A stretch of DNA of 64,000 nucleotides from JANYCG01 sp031386665 (GTDB taxonomy: Bacteria; Pseudomonadota; Gammaproteobacteria; Burkholderiales; Burkholderiaceae_C), in NCBI GenBank assembly GCA_031386665.1, contig JANNCN010000225.1:1-64000 (forward strand). Direction: 5' to 3'. Made by a program: the position numbers and the translations under genes. Positions 38,427 through 47,529 of this stretch are shown piece by piece. The notes under the pieces were generated by a model that was not told the DNA's origin, did no database searches, and saw nothing but the letters and a program-made list of their open reading frames with translations. The first letter of the stretch is position 1; each line of letters opens with the position of its first letter.

Positions 38427-39425
38427 ATGCAAAGACGAGTTTTCATTCAATCAGGTGCCCAGTTGTCGGCGGCATTAGCGGCACCATCGCTCATCAACAT
38501 CGCTCAAGCGCAAACATCTGCTTTTCCCACCAAAGGACTCCGCGTGGTCGTGCCCTATCCAGCAGGAGGCGCCACAGATGCCACCGCGCGCTTGATTGGG
38601 GAAAAACTCTCCAAAGTTTTGGGGCAAAGCGTATTCATTGACAACAAAACCGGCGCGTCTGGCGCCATTGGCTGTGCTGATGTGGCCAAAGCCCCGGCAG
38701 ACGGCTACACGCTTTTGTATTCGCTGAACGACCCGCTCATCAGCAACACGGTGCTGATAAAAAACCTGCCCTACGACCCGCAAAAGGACTTTCGCTTTGT
38801 TGCCTCGATCCTCCGCAGTCCGGCGCTGGTGTCGGTGCCAGCCAGTCTGGGCGTGAAAAACTTTGACGAATTCAAAGCCTTTGTGGCGGCGAGCGGAAAA
38901 CAGGTGTCGTATGGCACTTGGGGCATTGGCAGTTTGGGGCATTTGGCAGGCGAAACTTTGGCCAAAGAGATGAAGTTCAGCGCCGTGCACGTGCCCCAGC
39001 GCGGCGAAGCACCGGTGCTGCAAGACCTGCTGACTAACACCATCAATTGCGGCTGGACATCAGCGGGCACCGCGCGGCCGCACGTCCTGTCGGGCAAAAT
39101 TGTGCCGCTGGCCATGATGGGAGCGAATCGGTCAAGCGCCTTGCCCAATGTGCCGACGTTCCGCGAGTTGGGTATCTCCGACAGCTTTTTTGACCGCAGC
39201 GTTTGGATGGCGTTTCTCGTGCCCGCCCGCACGCCAGAAGCAGTGGTGGCCAGGTTGTCCACCGAAATTCAAGCCATTGCCAACAGTGCAGAAGTGGTGG
39301 GCGTCATCAAGGAACGTGGCCTGGAGCCCATGATTTTCGGCGCTGACCGTGCGTTGGCGATGTACACGGAAGAGTTTCCATTGATCACCAAGCGACTGCG
39401 CGACTTGGGGATTGAGCCGAGTTGA
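38427..39425 (+). CDS. Bug/TctC-family periplasmic substrate-binding protein
   Basis: The signal peptide begins MQRRVFIQSGAQLSAALAAP and could be twin-arginine-like, ending near NIAQAQ. The mature part shows the Bug signature RVVVPYPAGGATDATAR, then DNKTGASGAIG. Length is about 332 residues. Directly downstream of the Rieske oxygenase gene (about 100 bases), it may deliver that pathway's substrate. CAGGAGATTTCT precedes the ATG. No permease partner lies nearby. Confidence 0.9.
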   Translation: MQRRVFIQSGAQLSAALAAPSLINIAQAQTSAFPTKGLRVVVPYPAGGATDATARLIGEKLSKVLGQSVFIDNKTGASGAIGCADVAKAPADGYTLLYSLNDPLISNTVLIKNLPYDPQKDFRFVASILRSPALVSVPASLGVKNFDEFKAFVAASGKQVSYGTWGIGSLGHLAGETLAKEMKFSAVHVPQRGEAPVLQDLLTNTINCGWTSAGTARPHVLSGKIVPLAMMGANRSSALPNVPTFRELGISDSFFDRSVWMAFLVPARTPEAVVARLSTEIQAIANSAEVVGVIKERGLEPMIFGADRALAMYTEEFPLITKRLRDLGIEPS

Positions 39426-39468
39426 AGGGTGGCTTTCGGGTTTTTGTGGCGGCATTACACTCGTTGCG

Positions 39469-40206
39469 ATGAGTGCCCGCCCTCAACCCTCAAGCGCAAA
39501 CGACCGTCACATTGGCTATTACTGGCATGGCAACGCTTTGCGCAGCCGCGGTGTCAGTGATTTGGTTTTGTCAGGCACAGTTGATGTGCCAGCGCCTCCC
39601 TCTCGCCTTGTGGCGGATTGGCAAAGAGAAATCGCGGAAAATTTGAACCTGCAACCAGGCGATGTAGAAGCATTGCCGTTGCCCAGAGCCCGCATTCGCT
39701 GGCCAGACTACAAGCTGTGCGTGCAAGCGGCAAGCGACTGGACGCGCAGCTTGGGTCTGCAAGAGGTGCTGACCAGCAGTGACGTGGCTCTGATGGCATG
39801 CCGTGGCGCGCGCTACCACCACGATGGCGCGCAATACGGCGGGGCGGCTTTTTGCAATCTTTTCTTGAGCGATACCGAGGACTTGGATTTGCACTTTCCA
39901 GCGACTGGGCATCGAATTCCGTTGACGCGGGGAACCGTGGTGATCTTCGATACCGGCCAGCCGCATGCCGTGATTGATCGGCACGGCGATGGGTTTGATG
40001 TGGCTGATTTCCCGCCTGATCGCGATTGCACCCAGGTATTTCTGACCTGGGAATTGCCGATTGAAAATGCCGACGTCACAAAAGCCTTGCAAATCGTCTT
40101 TGACATTGACCCGCCGACGGCGTTGCGGCTGGAGGAGGAGCAAGTCTGGGTGAACGGTACGAAGGCCAGTGTTTGCCCAGAGTCGGGACGCTGGCTGCCA
40201 ATTTGA
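39469..40206 (+). CDS. hypothetical protein with 2OG-Fe(II) oxygenase-like motifs
   Basis: I do not recognise a named family. The region ARYHHDGAQYGGAAF and, about 50 residues on, FDTGQPHAVIDRHGDGF resembles the HxD...H iron site of 2-oxoglutarate oxygenases embedded in a double-stranded beta-helix. The ATG at 39469 is taken because the longer frame overlaps the upstream Bug gene. It lies 43 bases after the Bug gene and may be in the same transcript. Length is 245 residues, and no signal peptide is seen. Confidence 0.6.
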   Translation: MSARPQPSSANDRHIGYYWHGNALRSRGVSDLVLSGTVDVPAPPSRLVADWQREIAENLNLQPGDVEALPLPRARIRWPDYKLCVQAASDWTRSLGLQEVLTSSDVALMACRGARYHHDGAQYGGAAFCNLFLSDTEDLDLHFPATGHRIPLTRGTVVIFDTGQPHAVIDRHGDGFDVADFPPDRDCTQVFLTWELPIENADVTKALQIVFDIDPPTALRLEEEQVWVNGTKASVCPESGRWLPI

Positions 40207-40212
40207 CGGTGA

Positions 40213-40244
40213 CAAAAAAGGCTCCCGAGGGAGTCTTTCTTTTT
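40213..40244. terminator. intrinsic terminator between convergent genes
   Basis: The stem GGCTCCC-GA-GGGAGTC is preceded by AAAAAA and followed by TTTCTTTTT. It lies just after the hypothetical oxygenase-like gene and before the end of efp on the other strand, so it may serve both. Confidence 0.8.
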
Positions 40245-40298
40245 GACCAATCAAAGAGCGTTGGCACGCGGCCAACCCGGCTCGTCAACTGCGTCAGT

Positions 40299-40853
40299 TC
40301 AAACGCGCTTGCGGTATTCGCCCGTGCGGGTGTCAATCTCAACCTTGTCGCCTTGCGCCACAAAAATGGGCACGCCGATTTCAAAACCGGTGGCGATTTT
40401 GGCGGGCTTCAAGACCTTGCCTGAGGTGTCGCCTTTGACGGCGGGCTCAGTCCAGGTGATTTCGCGCTCGACGCTGGTGGGCAGCTCGACCGAGATGGCT
40501 TTGCCGTCATAGAACACGACTTCAACGGTCATACCGTCTTCAAGGTAATTGAGCGAATCGCCCATATTTTCGGCTTCGACTTCGTACTGGTTGAACTCTT
40601 CGTCCATGCAAACATACATGGGGTCGGCAAAGTAGGAATAGGTGCAGTCCTTTTTGTCCAAAATGACTTGGTCCATCTTGTCGTCGGCTTTGAACACGAC
40701 TTCGGTGCCGAAATTGGCGATCAGGCTTTTGAGCTTCATGCGCACTGTGGCGCTGTTGCGGCCACCGCGGCTGTACTCGGTTTTGAGAACGACCATCGGG
40801 TCTTTGCCGTGCATGATGACGTTGCCTGCGCGAATTTCTTGTGCGATTTTCAT
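40299..40853 (-). CDS. efp: elongation factor P, Arg32 type
   Basis: EF-P relieves ribosome stalling at polyproline stretches. The tip residue is Arg32 in RGGRNSA, the residue that is rhamnosylated by EarP in Arg-type EF-P. The 184 residues contain the three beta-barrel domains. The neighbouring earP upstream confirms the type. The gap to earP is about 90 bases on the same strand. Confidence 0.97.
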   Translation of the reverse strand: MKIAQEIRAGNVIMHGKDPMVVLKTEYSRGGRNSATVRMKLKSLIANFGTEVVFKADDKMDQVILDKKDCTYSYFADPMYVCMDEEFNQYEVEAENMGDSLNYLEDGMTVEVVFYDGKAISVELPTSVEREITWTEPAVKGDTSGKVLKPAKIATGFEIGVPIFVAQGDKVEIDTRTGEYRKRV

Positions 40854-40941
40854 ATCAGTATTGTGTTTGACGGGTTTGGTGTGACCTGTGTGGCAATGGG
40901 CGGCAGAATTCCAGGGTGGAATTTGCGCTAAGCCTATGATT

Positions 40942-42117
40942 TTAGCGCGTTTTTGCCATGAATTCCATCAAGCGCTCAGCCAAGCTGGTTTGCTGGCAGA
41001 GGGCGATGCGGGTCTGAGTGCCCCAAACTTTCCAGTCGCGCCACATTTCAGGGTCTAAATCAGGCAAGGGCCCGGTCGCCAAGCCGTTCCAAATCTGGTG
41101 AAAAAGCCGCACGGGGGCGGGCGCTTGCAGGGCACTCAAAAACGCCTCAAGTTTGATGTGGTGGACGTTGTCAGCCTGGGGGTAGATGTGCCAAACAAAG
41201 GGCTTGCCCGCCAGACAGGCGCGCACGAGCGAGTCTTCACCACGCACAAAATTGAGGTCGCACGCCCACAAAAGCTCGTCAAACTGGCGCTGACTGAGTG
41301 TGGGCAGGTAAGTGACGGCCAGCTTGGCAGGGCGGTTCCAGTCAGCGTTCTGGCGATTTTTGTGCTCAATCAATTTGGCAACTGCGGTGCTTGCGCGCCC
41401 AGCCGTGACCAATATCCGGGTTGGGGGGTCTGCGGGATTGCCTTGGGCCAATTGATCCAACAAGTCGCTTAGAGCCGGCGGTTCGTAGCAAAACAGTGAA
41501 ATCAGGCGTTCGCGCTTTTTGCCTTTTTGGGTGGCTGTGGCGACTTGAGTCGTTTCACTTGGCGTTTCAACGGGTTCAGGCAACGACTGCGCACCCAGTT
41601 GCCGTAGCCAAGCATCGCGGTCAAAGGTCGCTTGGCGCGTCAAAAAATCAGCTTCGCGCAGCAAACCCCCTGTGCCTTTGCTAAACCCGGGGTAAAAAAA
41701 GTGTTTGGTCAGCCCAGCGCCCGGCCCGCGCATCACGGGTGAGGGCAGGCCATGGCTGCGCTGAGCGTAGCGTTCGGCGGTCAAATACTCTAAATTGATC
41801 CAGTTCGGCCTTGTATTTTGCGGTGCAGCGCGGCTTGCTTTGCCAGCGAACAGCGCGATGAATTCGGGGTCTGGGTCGCAGCCAAAGGCTTCGATCAACA
41901 CGTCGCCCGCTTCAATGCTAGTCAGATTCAACGGGCTTGTCCAGGGTTGAACCGTCACGCCGGGGCAGCCGCCAGGGGCCATCCAGCGCAGGGCGCTAGC
42001 GTCGTCCACCCACAGGCGCACCTGTTCGCCGCGGGTGGCCAAATCAGCGCTTAAGCGCCAGGCGACGCCAATGTCGCCAAAGTTATCAATAACTTTGCAA
42101 AAAATGTCCCAGCGCAT
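40942..42117 (-). CDS. earP: EF-P arginine rhamnosyltransferase EarP
   Basis: This GT-B-like glycosyltransferase opens MRWDIFCKVIDNFGDIGV and has the Asp-bearing NFGDIGVAWRLSADL that binds EF-P. Later come the region around RERLISLFCYEPPALSDLLD and the dTDP-rhamnose site near GEDSLVRACLAGKPFVWHIY. Length is about 391 residues. The start at 42117 is preferred because the family starts there. It transfers rhamnose to Arg32 of the EF-P encoded next. Confidence 0.95.
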   Translation of the reverse strand: MRWDIFCKVIDNFGDIGVAWRLSADLATRGEQVRLWVDDASALRWMAPGGCPGVTVQPWTSPLNLTSIEAGDVLIEAFGCDPDPEFIALFAGKASRAAPQNTRPNWINLEYLTAERYAQRSHGLPSPVMRGPGAGLTKHFFYPGFSKGTGGLLREADFLTRQATFDRDAWLRQLGAQSLPEPVETPSETTQVATATQKGKKRERLISLFCYEPPALSDLLDQLAQGNPADPPTRILVTAGRASTAVAKLIEHKNRQNADWNRPAKLAVTYLPTLSQRQFDELLWACDLNFVRGEDSLVRACLAGKPFVWHIYPQADNVHHIKLEAFLSALQAPAPVRLFHQIWNGLATGPLPDLDPEMWRDWKVWGTQTRIALCQQTSLAERLMEFMAKTR

Positions 42118-42174
42118 GTGACTATTGGTTGGATTTTCAAATGAGATGGCACGAATTGTCCACAATACAGGTCT

Positions 42175-44313
42175 ATGTCTGCGCTAGAACCCACGAATAC
42201 TCCCGCCGAAACGTCCGCCAAAACGTCCGCCCACCCGGAGCAGTTGCTCATCGACGTGGCGGGTTTGCCGCCTTTGCCGGGCGTTTACCGCTATTTTGAT
42301 GCCGACAATGCCGTGCTGTACGTCGGTAAAGCGATCAGCCTGAAGAAGCGGGTGGCCAGTTATTTTCAGAAAAACCATGGTGGCACGCGCATTGGCCACA
42401 TGGTCAGCAAAATTGTGCGGATGGAGACGACCGTGGTGCGGTCTGAAGCTGAGGCCTTGCTGCTTGAAAACAACCTCATCAAGACCTTGAACCCCAAGTA
42501 CAACATCTTGTTTCGGGACGACAAAAGCTACCCGTATTTGAAGATCACCGCCTTGCCCACCAAAAGAGCAGCGGCCCAAAGTTCAGCCCTGACCACTGAC
42601 CCGACATCAAATCCAACACCCGGTCCAAGCGCCCAGTCGGTCAATTTTCCTAGAGTGTCGTATTACCGGGGCGCAGTCGAAAAAAAGCACCACTATTTTG
42701 GACCCTACCCCAGCGCCTGGGCTGTGAAAGAAGCTATTTTGCTGATGCAAAAGGTGTTTCGCTTGCGCACCTGTGAAGACCCGGTGTTCAGCAACCGCAC
42801 CCGGCCGTGTTTGTTGTACCAGATTAAACGCTGCTCTGCACCGTGTGTCGGGCATATTTCTGCCGCCAGTTACGCGTTGGATTTGGCCAATGCGGAGAAG
42901 TTTTTGAAGGGCGATTCCAGGCAGGTGATGGGCACGCTGGAGGCGCGAATGATGGCGCATTCGGACCAGCTTGAATTTGAACAGGCAGCTGAATTGCGCG
43001 ACCAGGTGGCGGCTTTGTCAAATGTGCTGCACCAGCAGTCGGTGGACAACGTGGCAGACCGCGACGTGGACATTTTGGCGGTGAAAGTGCAGGGCGGTCG
43101 GGCTTGTGTGAACCTAGCCATGGTGCGCGGTGGGCGGCATTTGGGTGACAGGCCATATTTTCCGACCCATGTAGAAGATGCGTCGGCCATGTACCTGGAA
43201 GATGACCTTGTTTTTGAGCTTGAAGCCGCTGAAGCCGTTGAAGCCATGCATGGGCCCGTGTCCGCTGAACCGGATCAGGCGGCAAATACAAATGAGCCAG
43301 CCAAGCCCACCAAGCCAGCCAAATCAGTCGAGCAGCTGGTGCTGGAGGCCTTCATCGCCCAGCACTACCTGAACGTTGCGGTGCCACCGTCGTTGGTGAC
43401 CAGCCAGCCGGTGTCCAAAGTGCTGCTGTCGGCGCTGACGCTGCAGTCGGGCGTGCGCGTGGCGGCCGTGCACCAGCCGCGCGAGCAGCGGCGCATTTGG
43501 CTTGAAATGGCGCAAACCAATGCCGATTTGCAGTTGGCGCGGCTGCTTTCAGAAGAAGGCTCGCAGCAGGCGCGCACCCGGGCGCTGGCCGATGCGCTGG
43601 ACCTGACGCTGGACGATCTGACTGACCTGCGGGTTGAGTGTTTTGACATTTCGCACACAGCGGGCGAGAACACCCAGGCGTCTTGCGTGGTGTTTGAACA
43701 GCACAAAATGCAAAACGCGCAGTACCGCCGTTACAACATCAATGACATCACGCCCGGTGATGACTACGCTGCCATGCGCCAAGTGCTGCTGCGCCGCTAC
43801 AGCAAGCTTTCAGAGGCCTTGAAAGAGGCGAAAGCCACTGGTCAACTGTCAGCGGGCACGGGCCGCCTGCCGGATTTGGTGTTGGTTGATGGCGGCAAGG
43901 GCCAGGTGAGCCAGGCCCGCGAGGTGTTCGAAGAGCTGGGCCTGGATGTGTCGCTGATTGTGGGTGTTGAAAAAGGGGAGGGCCGCAAAGTGGGCCTGGA
44001 AGAGCTGGTTTTTGCTGATGGCCGTGAGAAAGTCTATTTGGGCAAAGACTCTGCCGCGCTGATGCTGGTGGCGCAAATCCGCGACGAAGCCCACCGTTTT
44101 GCCATCACCGGCATGCGCGCAGCTCGCGCCAAGGTGCGAGTGGGCGGCAGCAAGCTCGAAGACGTGCCCGGCATCGGCCCCAAACGCCGCGCCAAGCTGC
44201 TGCAACGCTTTGGCGGCGTGCGCGGTGTGGCCCTGGCTAGCGCCGAAGACATCGCCCAAGTAGAAGGCATTTCGCGCGAACTGGCCGACGAAATTTACCG
44301 CGCGTTGCATTGA
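42175..44313 (+). CDS. uvrC: excinuclease ABC subunit C
   Basis: Nucleotide excision repair endonuclease. The GIY-YIG domain (LPGVYRYFDADNAVLYVGKA) opens the protein. A UVR motif (LEFEQAAELRDQVAAL) is central, the RNase H-like nuclease domain carries VLVDGGKGQV, and the helix-hairpin-helix pair (DVPGIGPKRRAKLL) ends it. At 712 residues it is longer than the roughly 600 of E. coli. The extra length comes from two low-complexity linkers near residues 125-155 and 360-385. Divergent from earP. Confidence 0.97.
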   Translation: MSALEPTNTPAETSAKTSAHPEQLLIDVAGLPPLPGVYRYFDADNAVLYVGKAISLKKRVASYFQKNHGGTRIGHMVSKIVRMETTVVRSEAEALLLENNLIKTLNPKYNILFRDDKSYPYLKITALPTKRAAAQSSALTTDPTSNPTPGPSAQSVNFPRVSYYRGAVEKKHHYFGPYPSAWAVKEAILLMQKVFRLRTCEDPVFSNRTRPCLLYQIKRCSAPCVGHISAASYALDLANAEKFLKGDSRQVMGTLEARMMAHSDQLEFEQAAELRDQVAALSNVLHQQSVDNVADRDVDILAVKVQGGRACVNLAMVRGGRHLGDRPYFPTHVEDASAMYLEDDLVFELEAAEAVEAMHGPVSAEPDQAANTNEPAKPTKPAKSVEQLVLEAFIAQHYLNVAVPPSLVTSQPVSKVLLSALTLQSGVRVAAVHQPREQRRIWLEMAQTNADLQLARLLSEEGSQQARTRALADALDLTLDDLTDLRVECFDISHTAGENTQASCVVFEQHKMQNAQYRRYNINDITPGDDYAAMRQVLLRRYSKLSEALKEAKATGQLSAGTGRLPDLVLVDGGKGQVSQAREVFEELGLDVSLIVGVEKGEGRKVGLEELVFADGREKVYLGKDSAALMLVAQIRDEAHRFAITGMRAARAKVRVGGSKLEDVPGIGPKRRAKLLQRFGGVRGVALASAEDIAQVEGISRELADEIYRALH

Positions 44314-44316
44314 TTC

Positions 44317-44433
44317 ATTGCTATAATATATATAGCAAACTATCTATATTATTCGAGAGCTAGGGGCTATTTTATTCATAAATTGACTATTTTGACCGAA
44401 TTTTTAAAAAAAAGAACCTGCAGGTTCTTTTTT
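44317..44433 (-). repeat. modular AT-rich repeat, copy V
   Basis: On the minus strand, the head is a perfect 26-bp palindrome with half-site AAAAAAGAACCTG (44408-44433), identical to that of copy III. The body has TGAATAAAATAGCCCCTAGC, TCTCGAATAATATAGATAG, and TTTGCTATATATATTATAGC, then AAT. It starts 4 bases after the uvrC stop codon. The stem with A/T runs could end uvrC transcription. Confidence 0.9.
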
Positions 44434-44489
44434 GTGTTTTGAAGGCCAAAACCGCCTGAATTGCCCCCAAACCGTCGCTTCGTCAGCGG

Positions 44490-44593
44490 AATTTCATCTC
44501 AAATCCGCGCGAGGCAAGGCGCGCCGACGCAGACAGCACCTCCAGTGCGGCCAGGAGGCGCAACGCCGCATCGCGCGGATTTGAGATGAAATT
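44490..44593. repeat. 104-bp element with perfect 23-bp inverted ends next to tRNA-Arg
   Basis: The left arm (44490-44512) begins AATTTCATCTCAAATCC; the right arm (44571-44593) is its exact reverse complement. The 58-bp centre is GC-rich and partly self-complementary (CCTCC...GGAGG). The right arm ends on the base before the CCA end of tRNA-Arg, so it directly follows the mature 3' end of that gene. Confidence 0.85.
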
Positions 44594-44670
<77 letters not shown>

Positions 44671-44772
44671 ATAAAGGAATAGGAATGCTCACCCAAAAAG
44701 CCCCCCAAACTAAAAAAGCCCACAAAGTGAGCTTTTTATTCAAGAGGAATCAATTTGTGAATATTGAATTAG

Positions 44773-44849
44773 TGGTCGGAGTACAAGGATTCGAACCTTG
44801 GACCCCCTGGTCCCAAACCAGGTGCGCTACCAGACTGCGCCACACTCCG
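44773..44849 (-). tRNA. tRNA-Pro (anticodon TGG)
   Basis: On the minus strand a 77-base tRNA runs from CGGAGTG to the matching acceptor arm and an encoded CCA. The D-arm GCGCAGTCTGGTAGCGC, the anticodon loop TTTGGGA (anticodon TGG) and the T-arm AAGGTTCGAATCCTT are intact. It lies about 100 bases upstream of tRNA-Arg on the same strand, so both probably come from one transcript. Confidence 0.97.
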
Positions 44850-44950
44850 ACGAGGCCATATTCTACCCCGCTCTGAGCGCGTTTGCAGAGCGCTCGCCCA
44901 GCAAAGCCGTATTTTTCTGAAAAAAACTGCGGTGCGCTATAAACACCTGC

Positions 44951-45775
44951 ATGCCTCCCAAGCGCTATTTGCTACCCCAACTGCTGCCCGGCCAGGATTT
45001 TCCTGATGTCGATGAGGCTTGGGGGCCAGATTCGCCCGCTTGTGGGCTGCTGGCGACGGGCGGTGCTTTGGATGTTGCGACGCTTCAAAACGCTTACCTG
45101 CATGGCATTTTTCCGTGGTTCAGTGATGACCAGCCGATTTTGTGGTGGAGCACCGACCCGCGCATGACTTTGCAGGTGTCGCAGTTCAAGCTGCGCCGCT
45201 CGCTGAAGCAGGTGCTGCACAAATTTGCCAACGACGCACACTGCGAAATTCGCATCGACTCCGCGTTTGAGCGCGTCATCAACGCCTGTGCTAATTCGGC
45301 TCGCGGCAGTCCTACGGGCGAGGCGGCGGGCACCTGGATTGTCTCGGACATGGTCAAAGCCTATGTCGCCTTGCACCGTGCGGGGTTTGCCCATAGCGTG
45401 GAGACCTGGGTGAACGGCCAGTTGGTGGGGGGGTTGTACTGTGTGGCGCTGGGGCGTGCGGTGTTTGGTGAATCGATGTTTTCGGCGCAAACCGATGCGT
45501 CCAAAATCGCATTGGCGGCGCTCGTCTGCTTTTGTCGGCGTCACGGCATCGAGATGATTGATTGTCAGCAAAATACGCCGCATTTGGCGTCGTTGGGGGC
45601 CACTGAAATGCCGCGCTCGGTATTTTTGGAACACGTCAAAACCAGTGCCACCCAGCCATCCCCAGCTTGGCAATTTCAGCCCTTATACTGGCAAGAACTC
45701 CTCACCCCCAAGGCACTTGAAGCAACTGTTTCGCACCTAATTTCGAACCCCAAGTCGAGCCCCATTTCGAGCTGA
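44951..45775 (+). CDS. aat: leucyl/phenylalanyl-tRNA-protein transferase
   Basis: Aat adds Leu or Phe to N-terminal Lys/Arg in the N-end rule pathway. The family motif HGIFPWFSDDQPILWWSTDP is intact, as is FGESMFSAQTDASKIAL. The 274 residues carry a C-terminal tail longer than E. coli Aat. The ATG at 44951 opens MPPKRYLLPQLLPGQDFPDV. It forms a two-gene unit with bpt, 7 bases downstream. Confidence 0.96.
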   Translation: MPPKRYLLPQLLPGQDFPDVDEAWGPDSPACGLLATGGALDVATLQNAYLHGIFPWFSDDQPILWWSTDPRMTLQVSQFKLRRSLKQVLHKFANDAHCEIRIDSAFERVINACANSARGSPTGEAAGTWIVSDMVKAYVALHRAGFAHSVETWVNGQLVGGLYCVALGRAVFGESMFSAQTDASKIALAALVCFCRRHGIEMIDCQQNTPHLASLGATEMPRSVFLEHVKTSATQPSPAWQFQPLYWQELLTPKALEATVSHLISNPKSSPISS

Positions 45776-45782
45776 TAAAGCC

Positions 45783-46544
45783 GTGACGCACCTTAAAGAC
45801 TTGCCGCTGCAAACCCTGCAGTTTTACGCCACAGCACCTTACCCGTGCAGCTATTTGCCTGACCGACAGGCACGATCGCAAGTCGCAAGCCCCAGCCATT
45901 TGATCAACAACGCCACCTATTCAGACCTGGTGGCTCAGGGTTTCCGGCGCAGTGGCATGTTCACCTACCGCCCGTATTGCGACAGCTGCAAGGCTTGCAC
46001 GCCGCTGCGCGTTCTGGTGCCGGCGTTCAAACCCAACAAAAGTCAGCGCCGAGCCCATGCGCGCCATCAAAATCTGCAGGCCCGGGTTTTGAAACTCGCC
46101 TACTACCCCGAGCATTACGCACTGTATTTGCGCTACCAAAATGGACGGCATTCCGGTGGCGGCATGGACGAAGACAGCATTGACCAGTACACCCAGTTTT
46201 TGCTGCAAAGCCGGGTGAATTCGCGTTTGGTTGAGTTCAGGCAGACCTTGGCAGACGGCACGCCCGGAGCCTTGGCCATGGTGGCTATTTTGGACGTGCT
46301 TGAGGACGGAATATCGGCGGTCTACACGTTTTACGAGCCTGAAGCCCACGCCAGCTACGGCACTTACTGCGTGCTGTGGCAAATTGACCAAGCCCGCCAA
46401 ATGGGTTTGGCGCATGTCTACTTGGGCTATTGGATCGAAGAGAGTCACAAAATGGCCTACAAAGCTCGGTTTGAGCCGCACCAACTGCTGCAAGATGACG
46501 CCTGGGTGGGCGGCAAGGTGCCTGCCCCGATTCAAAATCGGTAA
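45783..46544 (+). CDS. bpt: aspartate/glutamate leucyltransferase
   Basis: Bpt adds Leu to N-terminal Asp/Glu. It belongs to the arginyltransferase fold: CSYLPDRQARSQVASP at the start, the Cys pair in RPYCDSCKACTPLRVLV, and later GTYCVLWQIDQARQMG. The start is a GTG at 45783, close behind aat. Together the two genes provide the N-end rule tagging step ahead of ClpS-ClpAP. Confidence 0.95.
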   Translation: MTHLKDLPLQTLQFYATAPYPCSYLPDRQARSQVASPSHLINNATYSDLVAQGFRRSGMFTYRPYCDSCKACTPLRVLVPAFKPNKSQRRAHARHQNLQARVLKLAYYPEHYALYLRYQNGRHSGGGMDEDSIDQYTQFLLQSRVNSRLVEFRQTLADGTPGALAMVAILDVLEDGISAVYTFYEPEAHASYGTYCVLWQIDQARQMGLAHVYLGYWIEESHKMAYKARFEPHQLLQDDAWVGGKVPAPIQNR

Positions 46545-46673
46545 GCCGCGCGAACCGTCACCAAGACATCTGACTGCGCATTGGCGCAAAGCGATTTGGT
46601 CAAGGTGAATCTCTGCTTTTTGAATCGCAATTTCACATGGTAAAATTGAGACTGTGATTTTCAGGAACAAACC

Positions 46674-47468
46674 ATGACCAAGGCCGACACCGGCGCTGCA
46701 GCGACCCCGACCGTTCAGGTGATTGAACGCATGTTCGCGCTGATCGACGTTTTGGCGTCGCGCGAAGAAGCTATTTCACTCAAAGAAATCAGTGAGCGCA
46801 CCGGTTTGCACCCGTCCACCACGCACCGCATTTTGAATGACTTGGCGACCGGCCGCTTTGTAGACCGCCCGCAACCCGGCAGCTACCGCCTGGGCATGCG
46901 CCTGCTAGAGCTTGGCAATCTGGTCAAAGGCCGTTTGAACGTGCGTGACGCGGCCTTGGTGCCCATGCGCGAGCTGCACCGCCTTATTCAGCAGCCCGTC
47001 AACCTGAGCATGCGCCAGGGCGATGAAATCGTCTACATCGAACGCGCCTTCAGCGAGCGCTCTGGCATGCAAGTGGTGCGAGCAATTGGCGGGCGGGCAC
47101 CGCTGCATTTGACCTCTGTCGGCAAACTGTTTTTGGCGGCAGACGACGCCCAGCGTGTGCGTGCCTACGCGACGCGCACCGGCTTGTCGGGTCAAACCAA
47201 AAACAGCCTGACGCAACTGCCTGCCCTGGAGCGCGAATTGGCCAAAGTGCGCCAAAACGGCAACGCTCATGACAACGAGGAACTGGAACTGGGCGTGCGC
47301 TGCATGGGTGCGGGCATCTATGACGACCAGGCAAAGCTGGTGGCAGGTTTGTCGATTTCGGCCCCGGCTGAGCGCATGGACGACCAATGGCTGCCCAAGC
47401 TGCAGGCCACAGTGGACGCAATTTCAATGACCCTGGGTTATCGGGCAGGTTCAGTTCGCGAGGTTTGA
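46674..47468 (+). CDS. IclR family transcriptional regulator
   Basis: The N-terminal winged helix-turn-helix (ISLKEISERTGLHPSTTHRI) is at about residues 35-60, and the GAF-like effector domain follows (about 90-255). Typical motifs are LHLTSVGKLFLA and LGVRCMGAGIYD. It probably controls a catabolic operon; the tct genes are convergent with it, so the target is unclear. CAGGAAC precedes the ATG. Confidence 0.93.
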   Translation: MTKADTGAAATPTVQVIERMFALIDVLASREEAISLKEISERTGLHPSTTHRILNDLATGRFVDRPQPGSYRLGMRLLELGNLVKGRLNVRDAALVPMRELHRLIQQPVNLSMRQGDEIVYIERAFSERSGMQVVRAIGGRAPLHLTSVGKLFLAADDAQRVRAYATRTGLSGQTKNSLTQLPALERELAKVRQNGNAHDNEELELGVRCMGAGIYDDQAKLVAGLSISAPAERMDDQWLPKLQATVDAISMTLGYRAGSVREV

Positions 47469-47529
47469 CACGGGCAGGGTGCTGAAACAGGCCCAAACCC
47501 ACTGCAATCTGCTCCGGCAGACTTCTTGG

